A stretch of DNA of 64,000 nucleotides from an uncultured Alphaproteobacteria bacterium (GTDB taxonomy: Bacteria > Pseudomonadota > Alphaproteobacteria > GCA-2731375), in the NCBI GenBank assembly GCA_951812805.1, contig CATOSZ010000004.1:281495-345494 (forward strand). The letters are read 5' to 3'. Within the stretch, counting starts at the first letter, position 1. Each line of letters opens with the position of its first letter. The notes beneath the pieces are model-generated. The model made no database searches and was not told the origin of the DNA. It saw nothing but the letters and a program-made list of their open reading frames with translations. Below are positions 52,726-62,438 of this stretch, one piece after another. The translations under genes and the position numbers were made by a program.

Positions 52726-55161
52726 GTGATTCCCATCCTGAAAACCTGCGGCAAACTGATCGTGGCGCTCTCGCTGGTGGGCCTGATCGGTGCGGGCGGG
52801 GTGTTTTTCGTCTTCTGGAAATATTCGCCGGGCCTGCCGGACCATCACCAACTCATCGACTACAAGCCCGCCGTGATGACCCGGGTGCATGCGGGCGACG
52901 GCCGGCTGATCGGCGAATACGCGCGCGAGCGGCGCATCTTCGTTCCCGTCGACGCCATGCCGACGCTGTTGATCCAGGCCTTCCTCTCGGCCGAGGACAA
53001 GACCTTCTACGGCCACTTCGGCATCGATCCTTTGGGCGTCGCCAGCGCGATGGCCGCCAACATCAAGAACAAGCTTGCGGGCGGCAGCCAGCGGCCGCGC
53101 GGCGCCTCGACCATCACCCAGCAGGTTGCGAAGAACTTCTTTCTTTCCGCCGAGGTCTCCTACGAGCGCAAGATCCGCGAGGCGATCCTCGCCCTGCGGC
53201 TGGAGAACACCTACACCAAGGACCGGATCCTCGAGCTCTATCTGAACGAGATCTTTCTCGGCCTGCGGGCCTACGGCGTCGCGGCCGCGGCGCTGAACTA
53301 TTTCGACAAGTCGCTCGACGAGCTGACCCTGGCCGAGATCGCCTATCTCGCCGCCCTGCCGAAGGCGCCCAACAACTATCACCCCGAACGCCACACCGAG
53401 GCGGCGCTGGAACGGCGCGACTGGGTACTCGGGCGCATGGTCGAGGATCGCGTGATCACGACGGTGGAGGCCGATGCGGCACGCGCCCTTCCCCTCGGCG
53501 TCAAGCGACCGGAACGGCGCACGCTCACCGCCGGGGCCTATTTCACCGAGGAAGTGCGGCGCGAAATCGTCGAACGCTACGGCGAGAGCACGCTCTATGA
53601 AGGCGGCCTCACCATCCGCACGACCCTGAATTCGGATCTGCAGACACTTGGAGAGACGGCGTTGCGCCGCGGGCTGCGGCGCTACGACCGCCGCCATGGC
53701 TGGCGCGGCCCCTTGGCCAAGCTCGACAAGCTGGACGATTGGGCCAAACGGCTCGCCGCGCTGGAGCTGCCGCGCGGGATCGACGAATGGCGCCGCGCCG
53801 TCGTCCTGAAGGTCCGTGCCAAGCGGGCCGACATCGGTTTCGCGGACGGCGGCAAGGGGATCATTCCGCTCTCCCGCCTGAAGTGGGCGCGGCCCTGGAT
53901 CAAAGGCCAGGTCCTCGGTCCGCGGGTGGTCCGGGCCCGGGACGTGCTGGCCATCGGCGATGTCGTCGCCGTCCGGGCCATTCCCAAAGAGGACAAGGAT
54001 TTCGTGAAGAACGGCTGGGCGCTGGAACAGATCCCCGAGATCTCCGGCGGCATCGTCGCAATGGATCCGCACACCGGGCGGGTCCTGGCCATGGTCGGCG
54101 GCTTCGAGTTTCGCGACAGCCAGTTCAATCGGGCGAGCCAGGCGCAGCGCCAGCCGGGAAGCGCCTTCAAGCCCTTCGTCTACGCCGCCGCCCTCGACCA
54201 CGGCTTCACCCCGTCCTCCATCATCCTCGACGGTCCCTTCGTGGTCGACCAGGGACCGGGCAAGCCGAAATGGAAGCCGGTCAACTACTCCGGCAAGTTC
54301 TATGGCCCCTCCACCGTGCGACTGGGCCTGGAGAAATCGCGCAACCTGATGACCGTGCGCCTCGCCCAGGAGATGGGCATGGACGTGGTCATCGACTACG
54401 CCAAGCGCTTCGGCATCGTCGACGACATGCCGCCCTACCTGCCGATGTCGCTCGGCGCCGGGGAGACGACGCTGCTGCGCCTGACCGCCGCCTACGCCAT
54501 GCTGGTGAACGGCGGCAAGCGGGTCGACCCAAGCCTGATCGACCGGATCCAGGACCGCCGCGGCAAGACGGTGTTCCGCCACGACGCGCGCGAGTGTGCG
54601 GGCTGTACGGCGGCTACCTGGGCGGAGCAGCCGGAACCGCAGGTCGCCGACGAGCGCGAACGGGTGCTCGACCCGGCAACCGCCTACCAGGTCGTCTCGT
54701 TGCTGCGCGGCGTCGTGCTGCGGGGCACCGGGCGGCGGATCGCCTCGCTGAATAAGCCGTTGGCGGGAAAGACCGGGACGACGAACGAGTCTCGCGATAC
54801 CTGGTTCATGGGCTTCGCCCCCGATCTCGCCGTCGGCGTTTTCGTCGGCTTCGACGAGCCGACGCCGCTCGGCAAGAAGGAAACCGGCTCGTCCGTCGCC
54901 GCACCGATCTTCAAGGACTTCATGGCGAAGGCGCTGGAAACCCGTGCCACCACGCCCTTCCGCATTCCCTCCGGCATCAAGCTCGTCCGGGTCGAGGCGG
55001 CGAGCGGCCAGCTTGCCCGGCCCGGCGACAAGCGCGTCATCCTGGAGGCCTTCAAGCCGGGCACAGAACCGAAACCAGGCCGCCGCGTCTCCGGCACCGG
55101 CACTACGCCGGCCGGCCGCGGGGGGGCGACTCCCCGTTCCGGCACGGGCGGACTATATTGA
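52726..55161 (+). CDS. mrcA: penicillin-binding protein 1A (bifunctional), 811 aa
   Basis: Class A PBP that polymerises glycan and cross-links peptides. One N-terminal membrane helix; GT51 transglycosylase with SAEDKTFYGHFGIDPLG (catalytic Glu), GASTITQQVAKNFFLS and RKIREAILALRLE; then the OB-like insert and transpeptidase with S-x-x-K in QPGSAFKPFVYAA, S-x-N in EKSRNLMTVRLAQ and KTGTT in AGKTGTTNESRDTWF. GTG 52726 is the start supported by the frame, without a strong ribosome site. It is 75 bp after the amidase gene. Confidence 0.95.
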   Translation: MIPILKTCGKLIVALSLVGLIGAGGVFFVFWKYSPGLPDHHQLIDYKPAVMTRVHAGDGRLIGEYARERRIFVPVDAMPTLLIQAFLSAEDKTFYGHFGIDPLGVASAMAANIKNKLAGGSQRPRGASTITQQVAKNFFLSAEVSYERKIREAILALRLENTYTKDRILELYLNEIFLGLRAYGVAAAALNYFDKSLDELTLAEIAYLAALPKAPNNYHPERHTEAALERRDWVLGRMVEDRVITTVEADAARALPLGVKRPERRTLTAGAYFTEEVRREIVERYGESTLYEGGLTIRTTLNSDLQTLGETALRRGLRRYDRRHGWRGPLAKLDKLDDWAKRLAALELPRGIDEWRRAVVLKVRAKRADIGFADGGKGIIPLSRLKWARPWIKGQVLGPRVVRARDVLAIGDVVAVRAIPKEDKDFVKNGWALEQIPEISGGIVAMDPHTGRVLAMVGGFEFRDSQFNRASQAQRQPGSAFKPFVYAAALDHGFTPSSIILDGPFVVDQGPGKPKWKPVNYSGKFYGPSTVRLGLEKSRNLMTVRLAQEMGMDVVIDYAKRFGIVDDMPPYLPMSLGAGETTLLRLTAAYAMLVNGGKRVDPSLIDRIQDRRGKTVFRHDARECAGCTAATWAEQPEPQVADERERVLDPATAYQVVSLLRGVVLRGTGRRIASLNKPLAGKTGTTNESRDTWFMGFAPDLAVGVFVGFDEPTPLGKKETGSSVAAPIFKDFMAKALETRATTPFRIPSGIKLVRVEAASGQLARPGDKRVILEAFKPGTEPKPGRRVSGTGTTPAGRGGATPRSGTGGLY

Positions 55162-55219
55162 GTCCGAATCGGGGCCCGTCGCGGGCCCTCACGCAACCCC
55201 ACGACGACGAGGAGGCGGC

Positions 55220-56348
55220 ATGCGCGCTGAGACGCAAGCCCTGGTGGACGAGATCCGCCAAAGCCTGGCCCTCCTGAGGAGGCATCTTTGACCCCGATGC
55301 CGCCCGGGACCGGCTGTCCGAACTGAACCGGGAGATCGAGAGCCCCGATCTCTGGAACGACCAGGCACGCGCGCAGGCGATGATGCGCGAGCGCACCAGC
55401 CTCGACCAGTCGCTGACGCAATTCGACACGCTGACGGCGGAGTTGGAGGAGGCGGTCGGGCTGATCGAGCTCGGCGAGGAAGAGGGCGATAGCGAGATCG
55501 TCGCCGAGGCGGAGGCCCAGCTCGCGGCCCTGCACGAGGTCGCGGCCAAGCGCCAGCTCGAGACCCTGCTGTCGGGCGAGGCGGACGGCAACGACTGCTA
55601 TCTCGAAGTCCATGCCGGCGCCGGCGGTACCGAAAGCCAGGACTGGGCGCAGATGCTGCTGCGCATGTACGACCGCTGGGCCGACCAGAACACGTTCAAG
55701 ACCGCGCTCATCGAGGAAAGCCCGGGCGAAGAAGCCGGCCTGAAGTCCGCCACCCTGAAGGTCAGCGGCGAGAACGCCTACGGCTGGCTGAAGACCGAGA
55801 GCGGTGTGCATCGCCTGGTCCGCATTTCACCCTTCGATGCCAGCGCACGGCGCCACACCTCCTTCGCCAGCATCTGGGTCTATCCGGAAGTCGACGACGA
55901 CATCGAGATCGAAATCGTCGAGAGCGAGCTGCGCGTCGACACCTACCGGGCCTCGGGCGCCGGCGGCCAGCACGTCAACCGGACCGATTCCGCCGTGCGC
56001 ATCACCCACGAGCCGACGGGCATCGTCGTGCAGTGCCAGCAGGAACGCTCGCAGCACAAGAACCGGGCGACGGCGATGAAGATGCTGAAGGCCCGCCTCT
56101 ATGAAGCCGAGTTGCAGAAGCGCGAGGAAGAGAAGCAGGCGCAGGAAGCACAGAAGACCGACATCGGCTGGGGCCACCAGATCCGCTCCTACGTGCTGCA
56201 GCCCTACCAGATGGTGAAAGACCTGCGCACGGGCGTCGAACGGGGCGATGCCGCCCGCGTGCTGGATGGCGATATCAACGTCTACCTGGAAGCCTCCCTC
56301 GCCAGCCGCGTCGGCGGCGGCGCGGACGGGGAGGGAGAGACGGAGTAA
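55220..56348 (+). CDS. prfB: peptide chain release factor 2, with +1 programmed frameshift, 375 aa
   Basis: RF2 ends translation at UGA and UAA. The first 23 codons (ATG 55220, with AGGAGG upstream) run into an in-frame TGA at 55289-55291; the rest of the protein continues one base further on from 55290. The tripeptide SPF (in [13 protein letters not shown]) reads stop codons, and GGQ at 248-250 (in [12 protein letters not shown]) triggers peptide release; both are present. An annotation that begins at the ATG 55380 would lose the N terminus. It follows mrcA by 58 bp. Confidence 0.96.
55277..55292 (+). promoter_or_regulatory. prfB autoregulatory +1 frameshift site
   Basis: The slip site reads AGGAGG CAT CTT TGA C: an internal Shine-Dalgarno-like AGGAGG (55277-55282), one codon, then CTT followed by the UGA. 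When RF2 is scarce, the ribosome pauses at UGA, slips from CTT to TTT and resumes at GAC. This is the classic arrangement known from E. coli (CTT TGA C). Confidence 0.93.
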
Positions 56349-56786
56349 AGCCGCGGCGCGGACTGGTGCGCGCCAACCACAGCCTCCACGACCGTGGCTT
56401 GCACACACCCCGGACCAGCGCGGCGCAGCCGCCAGGCCTCGCAAGACGGCGGATTTCAAGCGTTATCGGCTAATTCGAGACAACCGACCGGGTCCTCGGA
56501 CGATAGCCTCGTCGCGCATCGAACATTATGTAGTTTAATTTTTAAAAAAAATGCATTGACTCAGGGATCAGCAATATGTAACGGTTCGGTATCGTAACGT
56601 AATTTCCAGTCGATTCTATGCTGAACACAAAAGGAATTGTAATGCACGGATCTCCATAACTCTTTTCCTAAGCGCAACCAGCCCCTGAGACAGCCATACC
56701 AACGCAGAAAACAGCGCAAAGACGGCGTTTGTTCCTGGGATGAAACGAGCGACACTCTCATTTTGCCTCCGAAAGGAAATCTTCCG
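56349..56786 (+). other. 438-bp intergenic region, AT-rich in its middle
   Basis: No gene seen. It separates prfB from the three-gene export operon. The first 100 bases are GC-rich with small stem-loops (CCAC/GTGG near 56380) but no run of T to make a clear terminator. From about 56520 it becomes AT-rich (TTTAATTTTTAAAAAAAATG). TTGACT occurs at 56556 but the nearest TATGTA is only 13 bases on, so it is not a convincing promoter. The promoter of the operon at 56787 should lie in this region. Confidence 0.5.
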
Positions 56787-58556
56787 ATGCCAAGTTTTTC
56801 TATTTTTTCTAGATTAACGCGTACCGTAGCCGCCGCCCTCTTCCTGTCCGCCACAGCCTCCACCGCCGCCCTCGCCGCGAACGACGGGCGGGCCTATGCC
56901 TGGCCGGAGCAGAAGGAGGACGTCGCCCATATCCTCTCGCGCGGGCGGCCGTTGCATCCGCAGCCGCTCGACCTCGGGCACGAGCGGGAATACCGCTATT
57001 TGATCCAGCAGCTCCGCCTCGCCGGCGTGACGCCGGCGTTCGCCCCGCAGCTGTTCGCCACCATTCGGGCGGAGCGGGAGCGTTACCGGCAACCGGGATA
57101 CCGGGAACAGGCGCACGCCGCCTCCCTCGCCACCATGACGCCGGCGGATACGGAACAGGCGGGCCTCGTCTCCGCCGTCAACATTCTGACCAGTATCGGC
57201 GTCGAGGAAGGCCCCTCGGCGACGGCGGGCAATGTCGTCACCTCCGGCTTCTCCTCGGTCCTCGGTGGGACGGTGCAGACCAACGTTACCCTCTCGCTCT
57301 ATGACGAGAACAATCACCTGATCGATCAGGCCGGCACGACCACGCCGAGCGGCCAGGGGCAGTTCGTCGAAACGCAGGCCCAGGGCGCCGCCAGCAGCGA
57401 GGTGGTGCACTCCAGCCTGCTCTACGCCTACGTCGCACGGGACGGCGGCTTTCATTCCGGCACCGTCTATGCCGCGACGACGGACGAGCCGGTCACCATC
57501 GTCAACGATGCGCCGAAGTACACCCGCGCCGGTGTGACGACGGGGCCGATCGTCGCCTGCATGTTCCGCAATTCCGGCAACAAGGGGGACTGCGACTATT
57601 GGCAGCCGAATGCGCACGAGATCATCCTGCCGGTGCAGGGCTCCATGGCCTACAACAATCCGGTGGTGATGCAGAACGGCGTGCCGCAGATGGGCCAGCT
57701 GCTCTTCAACCTGGTGCACCCGACCGAGGGCGGCGGCTGTGTCTTCCCCGGACTGACGGCCGACGCCTTCTTCCCCAACGCCACCTACACGCCGAACGCC
57801 ACCAGCCCGACGAAGATCGCCTGGAACCAGAACCCGCAGGACTTCGGCGCCGCCCAGGCCTGCATGCCGAGCGGCACCATGGCGCTCTTCACCTTCGCCA
57901 TGACCGTCAACATCAATGTCAACGGCACGGTGACGCCGGTGCTGGGCGCGATCACCAGTTCCGGCGCCTCCGCCGCGAACGACAACGTCACGCAGATCCC
58001 ACAGATCGATATCCTCTGGGGCTGCCTGGTCGAGGGCGCGATGGTGGAGACCGTCGACGGGCCGAAGCGGGTGGAGGACATCGTCGCCCAGAAGGACCGG
58101 GTCATCACCGACCGGCACGGCGGCAGCACCCTCGTCACCGGCACCGTCCACGGCGAGGAAGAGGACGTCATCCGCATCGTCACGGAAAGCCGCAAGACCA
58201 TTCTGCTGACCCGCAACCATCCGGTCATGACGGCGGGCCTGCGGATCAAGCTGGCGCGCGAAATCTCCATCGGCGACGGCGTGATGACGCGCGACGGCCT
58301 CGAAACGGTGACGGAACTGCGCCGCGAACGCCACCGGGGCAAAGTCTACAACCTGGTCCTCGAGCCCAAGGACGAGGTCACAAAGGCGCAAGGCAGCCTG
58401 CTGTTCGCCGACGGCATCATGGTCGGCGACAACCGCATGCAGCGCGTCTTCGAGGAGGCCTACCGCGCCCGGGCCAGCACGATCCACGCCAACGCCCCCC
58501 TCGCCTGGCGGGCCGACAACGAGAACATCCTCAAACGCCAAGCCGGGAAGGAGTGA
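56787..58556 (+). CDS. exported protein with C-terminal Hint domain, 589 aa
   Basis: Signal peptide (RLTRTVAAALFLSATASTAALA). Residues about 35-410 form a Cys-poor, strand-rich ectodomain of unknown type with several short Gly/Ser/Asn stretches. From Cys413 (GCLVEGAMVETVDGPKRVED) to about 560 comes a Hint (hedgehog/intein) domain: the block A start is Cys, block B is LLTRNHPVMT, and the end strand is GKVYNLVLEP followed by LLFADGIMVGD. Hint domains can cut the chain before their Cys, so the ectodomain could be released or modified. Only about 30 residues follow, too short for a passenger toxin. ATG 56787 (AAAGGA upstream) is preferred to TTG 56763. First gene of a three-gene unit. Confidence 0.8.
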   Translation: MPSFSIFSRLTRTVAAALFLSATASTAALAANDGRAYAWPEQKEDVAHILSRGRPLHPQPLDLGHEREYRYLIQQLRLAGVTPAFAPQLFATIRAERERYRQPGYREQAHAASLATMTPADTEQAGLVSAVNILTSIGVEEGPSATAGNVVTSGFSSVLGGTVQTNVTLSLYDENNHLIDQAGTTTPSGQGQFVETQAQGAASSEVVHSSLLYAYVARDGGFHSGTVYAATTDEPVTIVNDAPKYTRAGVTTGPIVACMFRNSGNKGDCDYWQPNAHEIILPVQGSMAYNNPVVMQNGVPQMGQLLFNLVHPTEGGGCVFPGLTADAFFPNATYTPNATSPTKIAWNQNPQDFGAAQACMPSGTMALFTFAMTVNINVNGTVTPVLGAITSSGASAANDNVTQIPQIDILWGCLVEGAMVETVDGPKRVEDIVAQKDRVITDRHGGSTLVTGTVHGEEEDVIRIVTESRKTILLTRNHPVMTAGLRIKLAREISIGDGVMTRDGLETVTELRRERHRGKVYNLVLEPKDEVTKAQGSLLFADGIMVGDNRMQRVFEEAYRARASTIHANAPLAWRADNENILKRQAGKE

Positions 58557-58560
58557 GCGG

Positions 58561-59361
58561 ATGAACACGCAAGCGTTACAGACGGTGGGCTTTGCGGCCC
58601 TGATGGTGGCGGGCCTCGCGCTCGCCGCCGCCGGCGCCGCGGCGCAAACGCCCGCGCCGGCGCCGTCGCCCAACGACATCAACGGCATCTACGTCCTGCC
58701 GAACGGCGACGTCGGCATCGGCACCAAGGCGCCCCAGGCCGACCTGCACGTCCGCGGCAACCTGCATGCCGAGGGCCGGGTGACGGGGGTCGGCTTCGGC
58801 GACCGCTATCCGGGCTCGCCGCTCCTCAACGCCTACAACACACTGGGCAGCCCCGCCGCCCTGGTCTTCGTGTTCGACGAGTTGAACTACGGCAAGACGC
58901 CCCAGGCCATCCAGATCATGAATCCGGAGGCGAACGTCTTCAAAACCTTCGTCATCGATCACCCCGTGGATCCGGCCCGCTACCTGGTGCACGCAACCCT
59001 CGAAGGGCCGGAGGGCGCCGTCTACTACCGGGGCAGCGCCCGGCTTCGCGACGGCCGGGCCACCATTGCGCTGCCCCCCTATTTCGAGGCCCTGACGAAA
59101 GAGGAACGGCGCACCATCCAGCTCACCAACGTCGGCGGCTTCGATGCGCTGGCGGTGCAGCCGAGCGACGGGCGCCGCATCGCCGAGGGACGCTTTACCG
59201 TGATTTCCAACAATCCGGCCTCGACCCAGGCCTTCGACTGGGAGGTCAAGGCGGTGCGCAAGGACAAGCCCGCCCTCCTCGTGCAGCCCTTGAAGGGGGA
59301 GGCGATCGTGGCGGGCTACGGCCCCTACAAAATCGCCGTGCGGCGCGGACCCGACCGGTAG
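58561..59361 (+). CDS. exported protein with GIGT-type motif, 266 aa
   Basis: Signal peptide (FAALMVAGLALAAAGAAAQT), a Pro/Ala-rich linker, then GDVGIGTKAPQADLHVRGNL, a short repeat-like motif (N/D-V-G-I-G-T-x-x-P) also found in tail fibres and cell-surface adhesins. The C-terminal 180 residues look like a beta sandwich (DGRATIALPPYFEALT; FTVISNNPASTQAFDWEVKA). No enzyme motifs. It starts 4 bp after the Hint gene and 12 bp before the lipoprotein gene, so the three are made together and may form one extracellular assembly. Confidence 0.75.
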   Translation: MNTQALQTVGFAALMVAGLALAAAGAAAQTPAPAPSPNDINGIYVLPNGDVGIGTKAPQADLHVRGNLHAEGRVTGVGFGDRYPGSPLLNAYNTLGSPAALVFVFDELNYGKTPQAIQIMNPEANVFKTFVIDHPVDPARYLVHATLEGPEGAVYYRGSARLRDGRATIALPPYFEALTKEERRTIQLTNVGGFDALAVQPSDGRRIAEGRFTVISNNPASTQAFDWEVKAVRKDKPALLVQPLKGEAIVAGYGPYKIAVRRGPDR

Positions 59362-59373
59362 GGGGCGGGCACT

Positions 59374-62097
59374 ATGATCGCACTCCGCCCGCTTGCCATG
59401 CTGGTGGCGGCGCTGCTGCTCCAGGCCTGCGCCGTTGGTGAACGCGGCGAGACCTCGGCCCCCCCATCGGCCCCCCCGCCGGCAACTCCGCCGGCGGCCG
59501 CGGAAGCAAAACCGGTCACGCTCGCCCAGGCGCGGGCCGTCAGCACGCCCTGGTCGATCACGGTGGCGAGTTGGAACATCCTGAACTTCGGCAACCGCAA
59601 GGCCGGGATCGCGCCCAATCCAGCGCATCCCAACCTGCTGCAGGCCATGGCCAACATCATCAGCCAATACGACATCGTCGTCCTGCAGGAGGTCCTGAAC
59701 GGCGGCGGCGGCGTGACCATGGGACTGGCGCCACTGCTGCCGGCCTATACCTGCGTGAACATCTCCCAGCCCGCCGGACGTGCCGGGCGGCGGGAGAACT
59801 ACGCGGTCTGCTACGTCAACGCGCCGGAGCTGACCTACGCCGGTGCCTACGACTATCTCGGCAACAACTACGGTGCCATCAACGGCACCGTGCAGACGGC
59901 GCAGAACATCTGGATGCGCCCGCCGGCCCGCGTCGCCTTTCGCTACAAGAAGCCGGACGACAGCTTCTTCGAATTCGACATCACGACGATCCACACCAAA
60001 CCGCAATACAGCGCCGGCGCCCGCCCGGCCGGCACGCCCGTCCACGCGCCCAAGTTCGCCAGCGTACGCAACGAGCTGACATCGACCGACGACAACCTGC
60101 AATCCGTCAACGCCAACCGCATCGTCATCGGCGACCTGAACGCGGATTGCGTCTACTACCAGCCGCGTTTTCGCGCCAACGAGTTCAACGGCTGGAACTG
60201 GGTCATCGGCGACGGCGAAAAGACCAACACCGCGCAGAGTTCGAGTTGCGCCTACGATCGGATCCTCCTGAACAACGCCATTCAGCCCGTCTACCAGGCG
60301 CACGGCATCTTCCGAACCGGCATCAACCTGCGCGTCGACGGCCGGCGCGTCTCGGACCATTACCTGGTATGGGTGCGCTTCGGCGGGACGTCGAAGAAGA
60401 AGGTGGCCCAGGTCGTCACCGTCAGCGCGGCGCAGCCCGTGGCGAAGAAACGCCGGATTACCCGCTCGATGACCGTCGCCCTGAAGGGCAAGAACCTGGC
60501 CGCGACGCAGACCGGCCAGACAGCCGCCGTCTACATCACGCCCTATTTGAAGACACGCAATTTCGACAGCTTCAACGCCTATCCCCTGAGCGATGTGCGC
60601 GGCGCGCCGAGCCGGGTGGCGATTACCTCCAGCGGTGATTTCGCCACGCCCGTTACCTGGGCGACGTCGGCGACCGGCCTGTTCAACACCGTCGTCGACA
60701 TGAACGGCGACGGCGTCTTCCGCGCCAGCGACGGCGACGTCGCCAACAACGGCAACGAGGCCGACGTCATCGTCGTCCCCGGCGGCGATACCCATTCCCT
60801 GCTCGCCTCCCTCGACGACAACGGCAACCTGCGCGAGCTGTTCGATGCGGACCGGGCGGAGAACGTCTACGCCGTCGCCCGCGATCTGCCGGCGGTACAC
60901 GACGTCGATCTCTATGTCGTCGCCAAGCAGCTTTTGCCGTCGAGCTTCACCGGCTGGCCGGCGATGAAGTCGCTCGGCACGCTGCAATTGGCGAGCGTCG
61001 CGGTTCCCACCACGGCGACGACGGGCAGCCTGATCCTGCCGCCGCTCGGCGCGAATGACACCGGCCAACAGCAGCCGGGCGATCCGCTCTCCTATTTCAC
61101 CACCCTGACGACGGACCCGGAAGGCGGCCTGTTCGCCAGCGCCTGGAGCAAACCCGGCCTGCTTTACAACGGTGCGGTCTACCGCGGCCAGCCGTCGTCC
61201 TTCGATGCCCCCGACGGTCTCGGCCTGCCCGAGATCGAACCGGGCGACAAGCGCGACCTCTGCGATCCGGAAATCGTCGCCGCGTTTCCCCAAATCGCAC
61301 CGGCCTGCCGGGCCCCGACGCCCGGCAGCGGCAAACGCGCCGCTGCCGGCACCGGCATCAGCACGGGCTCGAGCTTCGCCGCGCATTACGGCAGCCGCTT
61401 CAACATCGTCCTCGACGTCAACCGCAACGGCCGCTTCGACGCGCCGGACCTGGTCGACACCTACGACATCGGCGACATGACGGGTTTCTTCGCCGCCGGC
61501 AACACGTCGTTGAGCGCGGCGAACGACGGCGCGGCGGCGGTGGGGGAGTACAAGGCCTTCCTGAACGCCCACCTCAACCTCAACGCCGAACTCGTGCCGG
61601 GCAATGTCTACAGCGCGGCGACGAAACTCGCCGCGCTCGCCTACAATTGTTCGCAGACCCTGACCGTCGGTTTCTTCGATCAGCACCTGAAGCCCGATGC
61701 GGAGGTCGGCTTTCGCCTGCAGAACAACGAGGTCTATATCTCCGAGGTCGATGCCGCCGATCGCTACAGCTATGCGACCAACGCCCATTGGGACGGTGTC
61801 GAGGCGAACTTCGGCGACGCCTGCTGGACCGCGAGCGACATGGCCACCCTGGACGGCATCGAGGTCAAGGAAAACAGCGACGTCCACATCAACGCCCAGG
61901 CGCACAACATCACCAACAACCTGATCGTCGAACAGAACAGCACCGCCTGCGTCAACGCGACCCACGACCTGGTCATCACCACCACGGTAGGCGGCACTGG
62001 TGTCGGCGCCCTGATCGGTGGTCCCGTCGGCGCCGCGCTCGGCGGCGCCATCGGTCTTCTGGTCGGAGAGGTCGAGGCAGCCTTCGTCGCCTGCTGA
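59374..62097 (+). CDS. large lipoprotein with N-terminal DNase I-fold (EEP) domain, 907 aa
   Basis: Lipoprotein signal ([13 protein letters not shown], Cys19), a Pro/Ala linker, then an endonuclease/exonuclease/phosphatase domain about 60-340: [44 protein letters not shown] and [15 protein letters not shown] give the Asn, Glu, His, Asp-Asn and Asp-His of this fold. Residues 340-850 have no domain I know but include two EF-hand-like loops (Asp442-Asp453, [12 protein letters not shown]; Asp681-Asp692, [12 protein letters not shown]). The C terminus is a glycine-zipper hydrophobic stretch ([20 protein letters not shown]). Likely anchored outside the inner membrane; substrate may be DNA, RNA, lipid or sugar phosphates. 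Confidence 0.82.
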   Translation: MIALRPLAMLVAALLLQACAVGERGETSAPPSAPPPATPPAAAEAKPVTLAQARAVSTPWSITVASWNILNFGNRKAGIAPNPAHPNLLQAMANIISQYDIVVLQEVLNGGGGVTMGLAPLLPAYTCVNISQPAGRAGRRENYAVCYVNAPELTYAGAYDYLGNNYGAINGTVQTAQNIWMRPPARVAFRYKKPDDSFFEFDITTIHTKPQYSAGARPAGTPVHAPKFASVRNELTSTDDNLQSVNANRIVIGDLNADCVYYQPRFRANEFNGWNWVIGDGEKTNTAQSSSCAYDRILLNNAIQPVYQAHGIFRTGINLRVDGRRVSDHYLVWVRFGGTSKKKVAQVVTVSAAQPVAKKRRITRSMTVALKGKNLAATQTGQTAAVYITPYLKTRNFDSFNAYPLSDVRGAPSRVAITSSGDFATPVTWATSATGLFNTVVDMNGDGVFRASDGDVANNGNEADVIVVPGGDTHSLLASLDDNGNLRELFDADRAENVYAVARDLPAVHDVDLYVVAKQLLPSSFTGWPAMKSLGTLQLASVAVPTTATTGSLILPPLGANDTGQQQPGDPLSYFTTLTTDPEGGLFASAWSKPGLLYNGAVYRGQPSSFDAPDGLGLPEIEPGDKRDLCDPEIVAAFPQIAPACRAPTPGSGKRAAAGTGISTGSSFAAHYGSRFNIVLDVNRNGRFDAPDLVDTYDIGDMTGFFAAGNTSLSAANDGAAAVGEYKAFLNAHLNLNAELVPGNVYSAATKLAALAYNCSQTLTVGFFDQHLKPDAEVGFRLQNNEVYISEVDAADRYSYATNAHWDGVEANFGDACWTASDMATLDGIEVKENSDVHINAQAHNITNNLIVEQNSTACVNATHDLVITTTVGGTGVGALIGGPVGAALGGAIGLLVGEVEAAFVAC

Positions 62098-62142
62098 GGG
62101 TGCACAAACCCCGGATTCAGCCGCTTGCTTCCGGATCACCTG

Positions 62143-62170
62143 ATACCAAATACTATGATATATTGGTAAT
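62143..62170 (+). promoter_or_regulatory. candidate parD promoter and operator
   Basis: An AT-rich stretch ahead of parD contains TACCAA (62144-62149) and its complement TTGGTA (62163-62168), 13 bases apart, with TATGAT (62154-62159), a good -10 box, between them. ParD proteins bind such palindromes to repress their own operon. No clear -35 is seen. Confidence 0.45.
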
Positions 62171-62186
62171 CATGGAGGTTCGAACC

Positions 62187-62438
62187 ATGGCGAAGAACAC
62201 ATCCGTTGCGTTGGGCGACCACTTCGAGAACTTCATCGGCGAGCGTGTCGCCCAAGGCCGCTACGGCTCGGCCAGCGAGGTCGTCCGCGCCGGCCTGCGC
62301 CTGTTGGAAGAGCATGAAGCCAAGCTCGAAGCCTTGCGCGCCGCTTTGATCGAGGGCGAGGAAAGCGGCATACCCGAAGAATTCGACAATGATGCCTTCC
62401 TCAAGGAGATGCGGGCGCGGCATGCCCCGCAAGCCTAG
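62187..62438 (+). CDS. parD: ParD-family antitoxin, 83 aa
   Basis: Ribbon-helix-helix antitoxin: [20 protein letters not shown] is the strand plus first helix, then [20 protein letters not shown] is the ParD hallmark (G-R-Y-x-S-A-S-E-V-V-R). The C-terminal acidic tail ([18 protein letters not shown]) is the toxin-binding part. ATG 62187 has GGAGG eight bases upstream; ATG 62172 is less likely. Its TAG stop lies in the CTAG duplicated by the IS, so the antitoxin is complete while its toxin gene is cut. Confidence 0.92.
   Translation: MAKNTSVALGDHFENFIGERVAQGRYGSASEVVRAGLRLLEEHEAKLEALRAALIEGEESGIPEEFDNDAFLKEMRARHAPQA

Noticed and set aside
55220..55291. Short upstream open frame before prfB as an independent leader peptide
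   Set aside because: Its sequence is the conserved RF2 N terminus, and the slip site joins it to the main frame.
56556..56580. TTGACT ... TATGTA as promoter of the Hint operon
   Set aside because: The spacing is 13 bases, too short for a sigma-70 promoter.
58690..58760. GIGT motif as sign of a prophage tail-fibre gene
   Set aside because: The protein has a signal peptide and there are no other phage genes nearby.
58576..62139. Very long open frame (1187 codons) on the minus strand
   Set aside because: It is the shadow of the Hint, GIGT and DNase I-fold genes on the plus strand; the plus-strand products have signal peptides and known folds, while the minus product has none.
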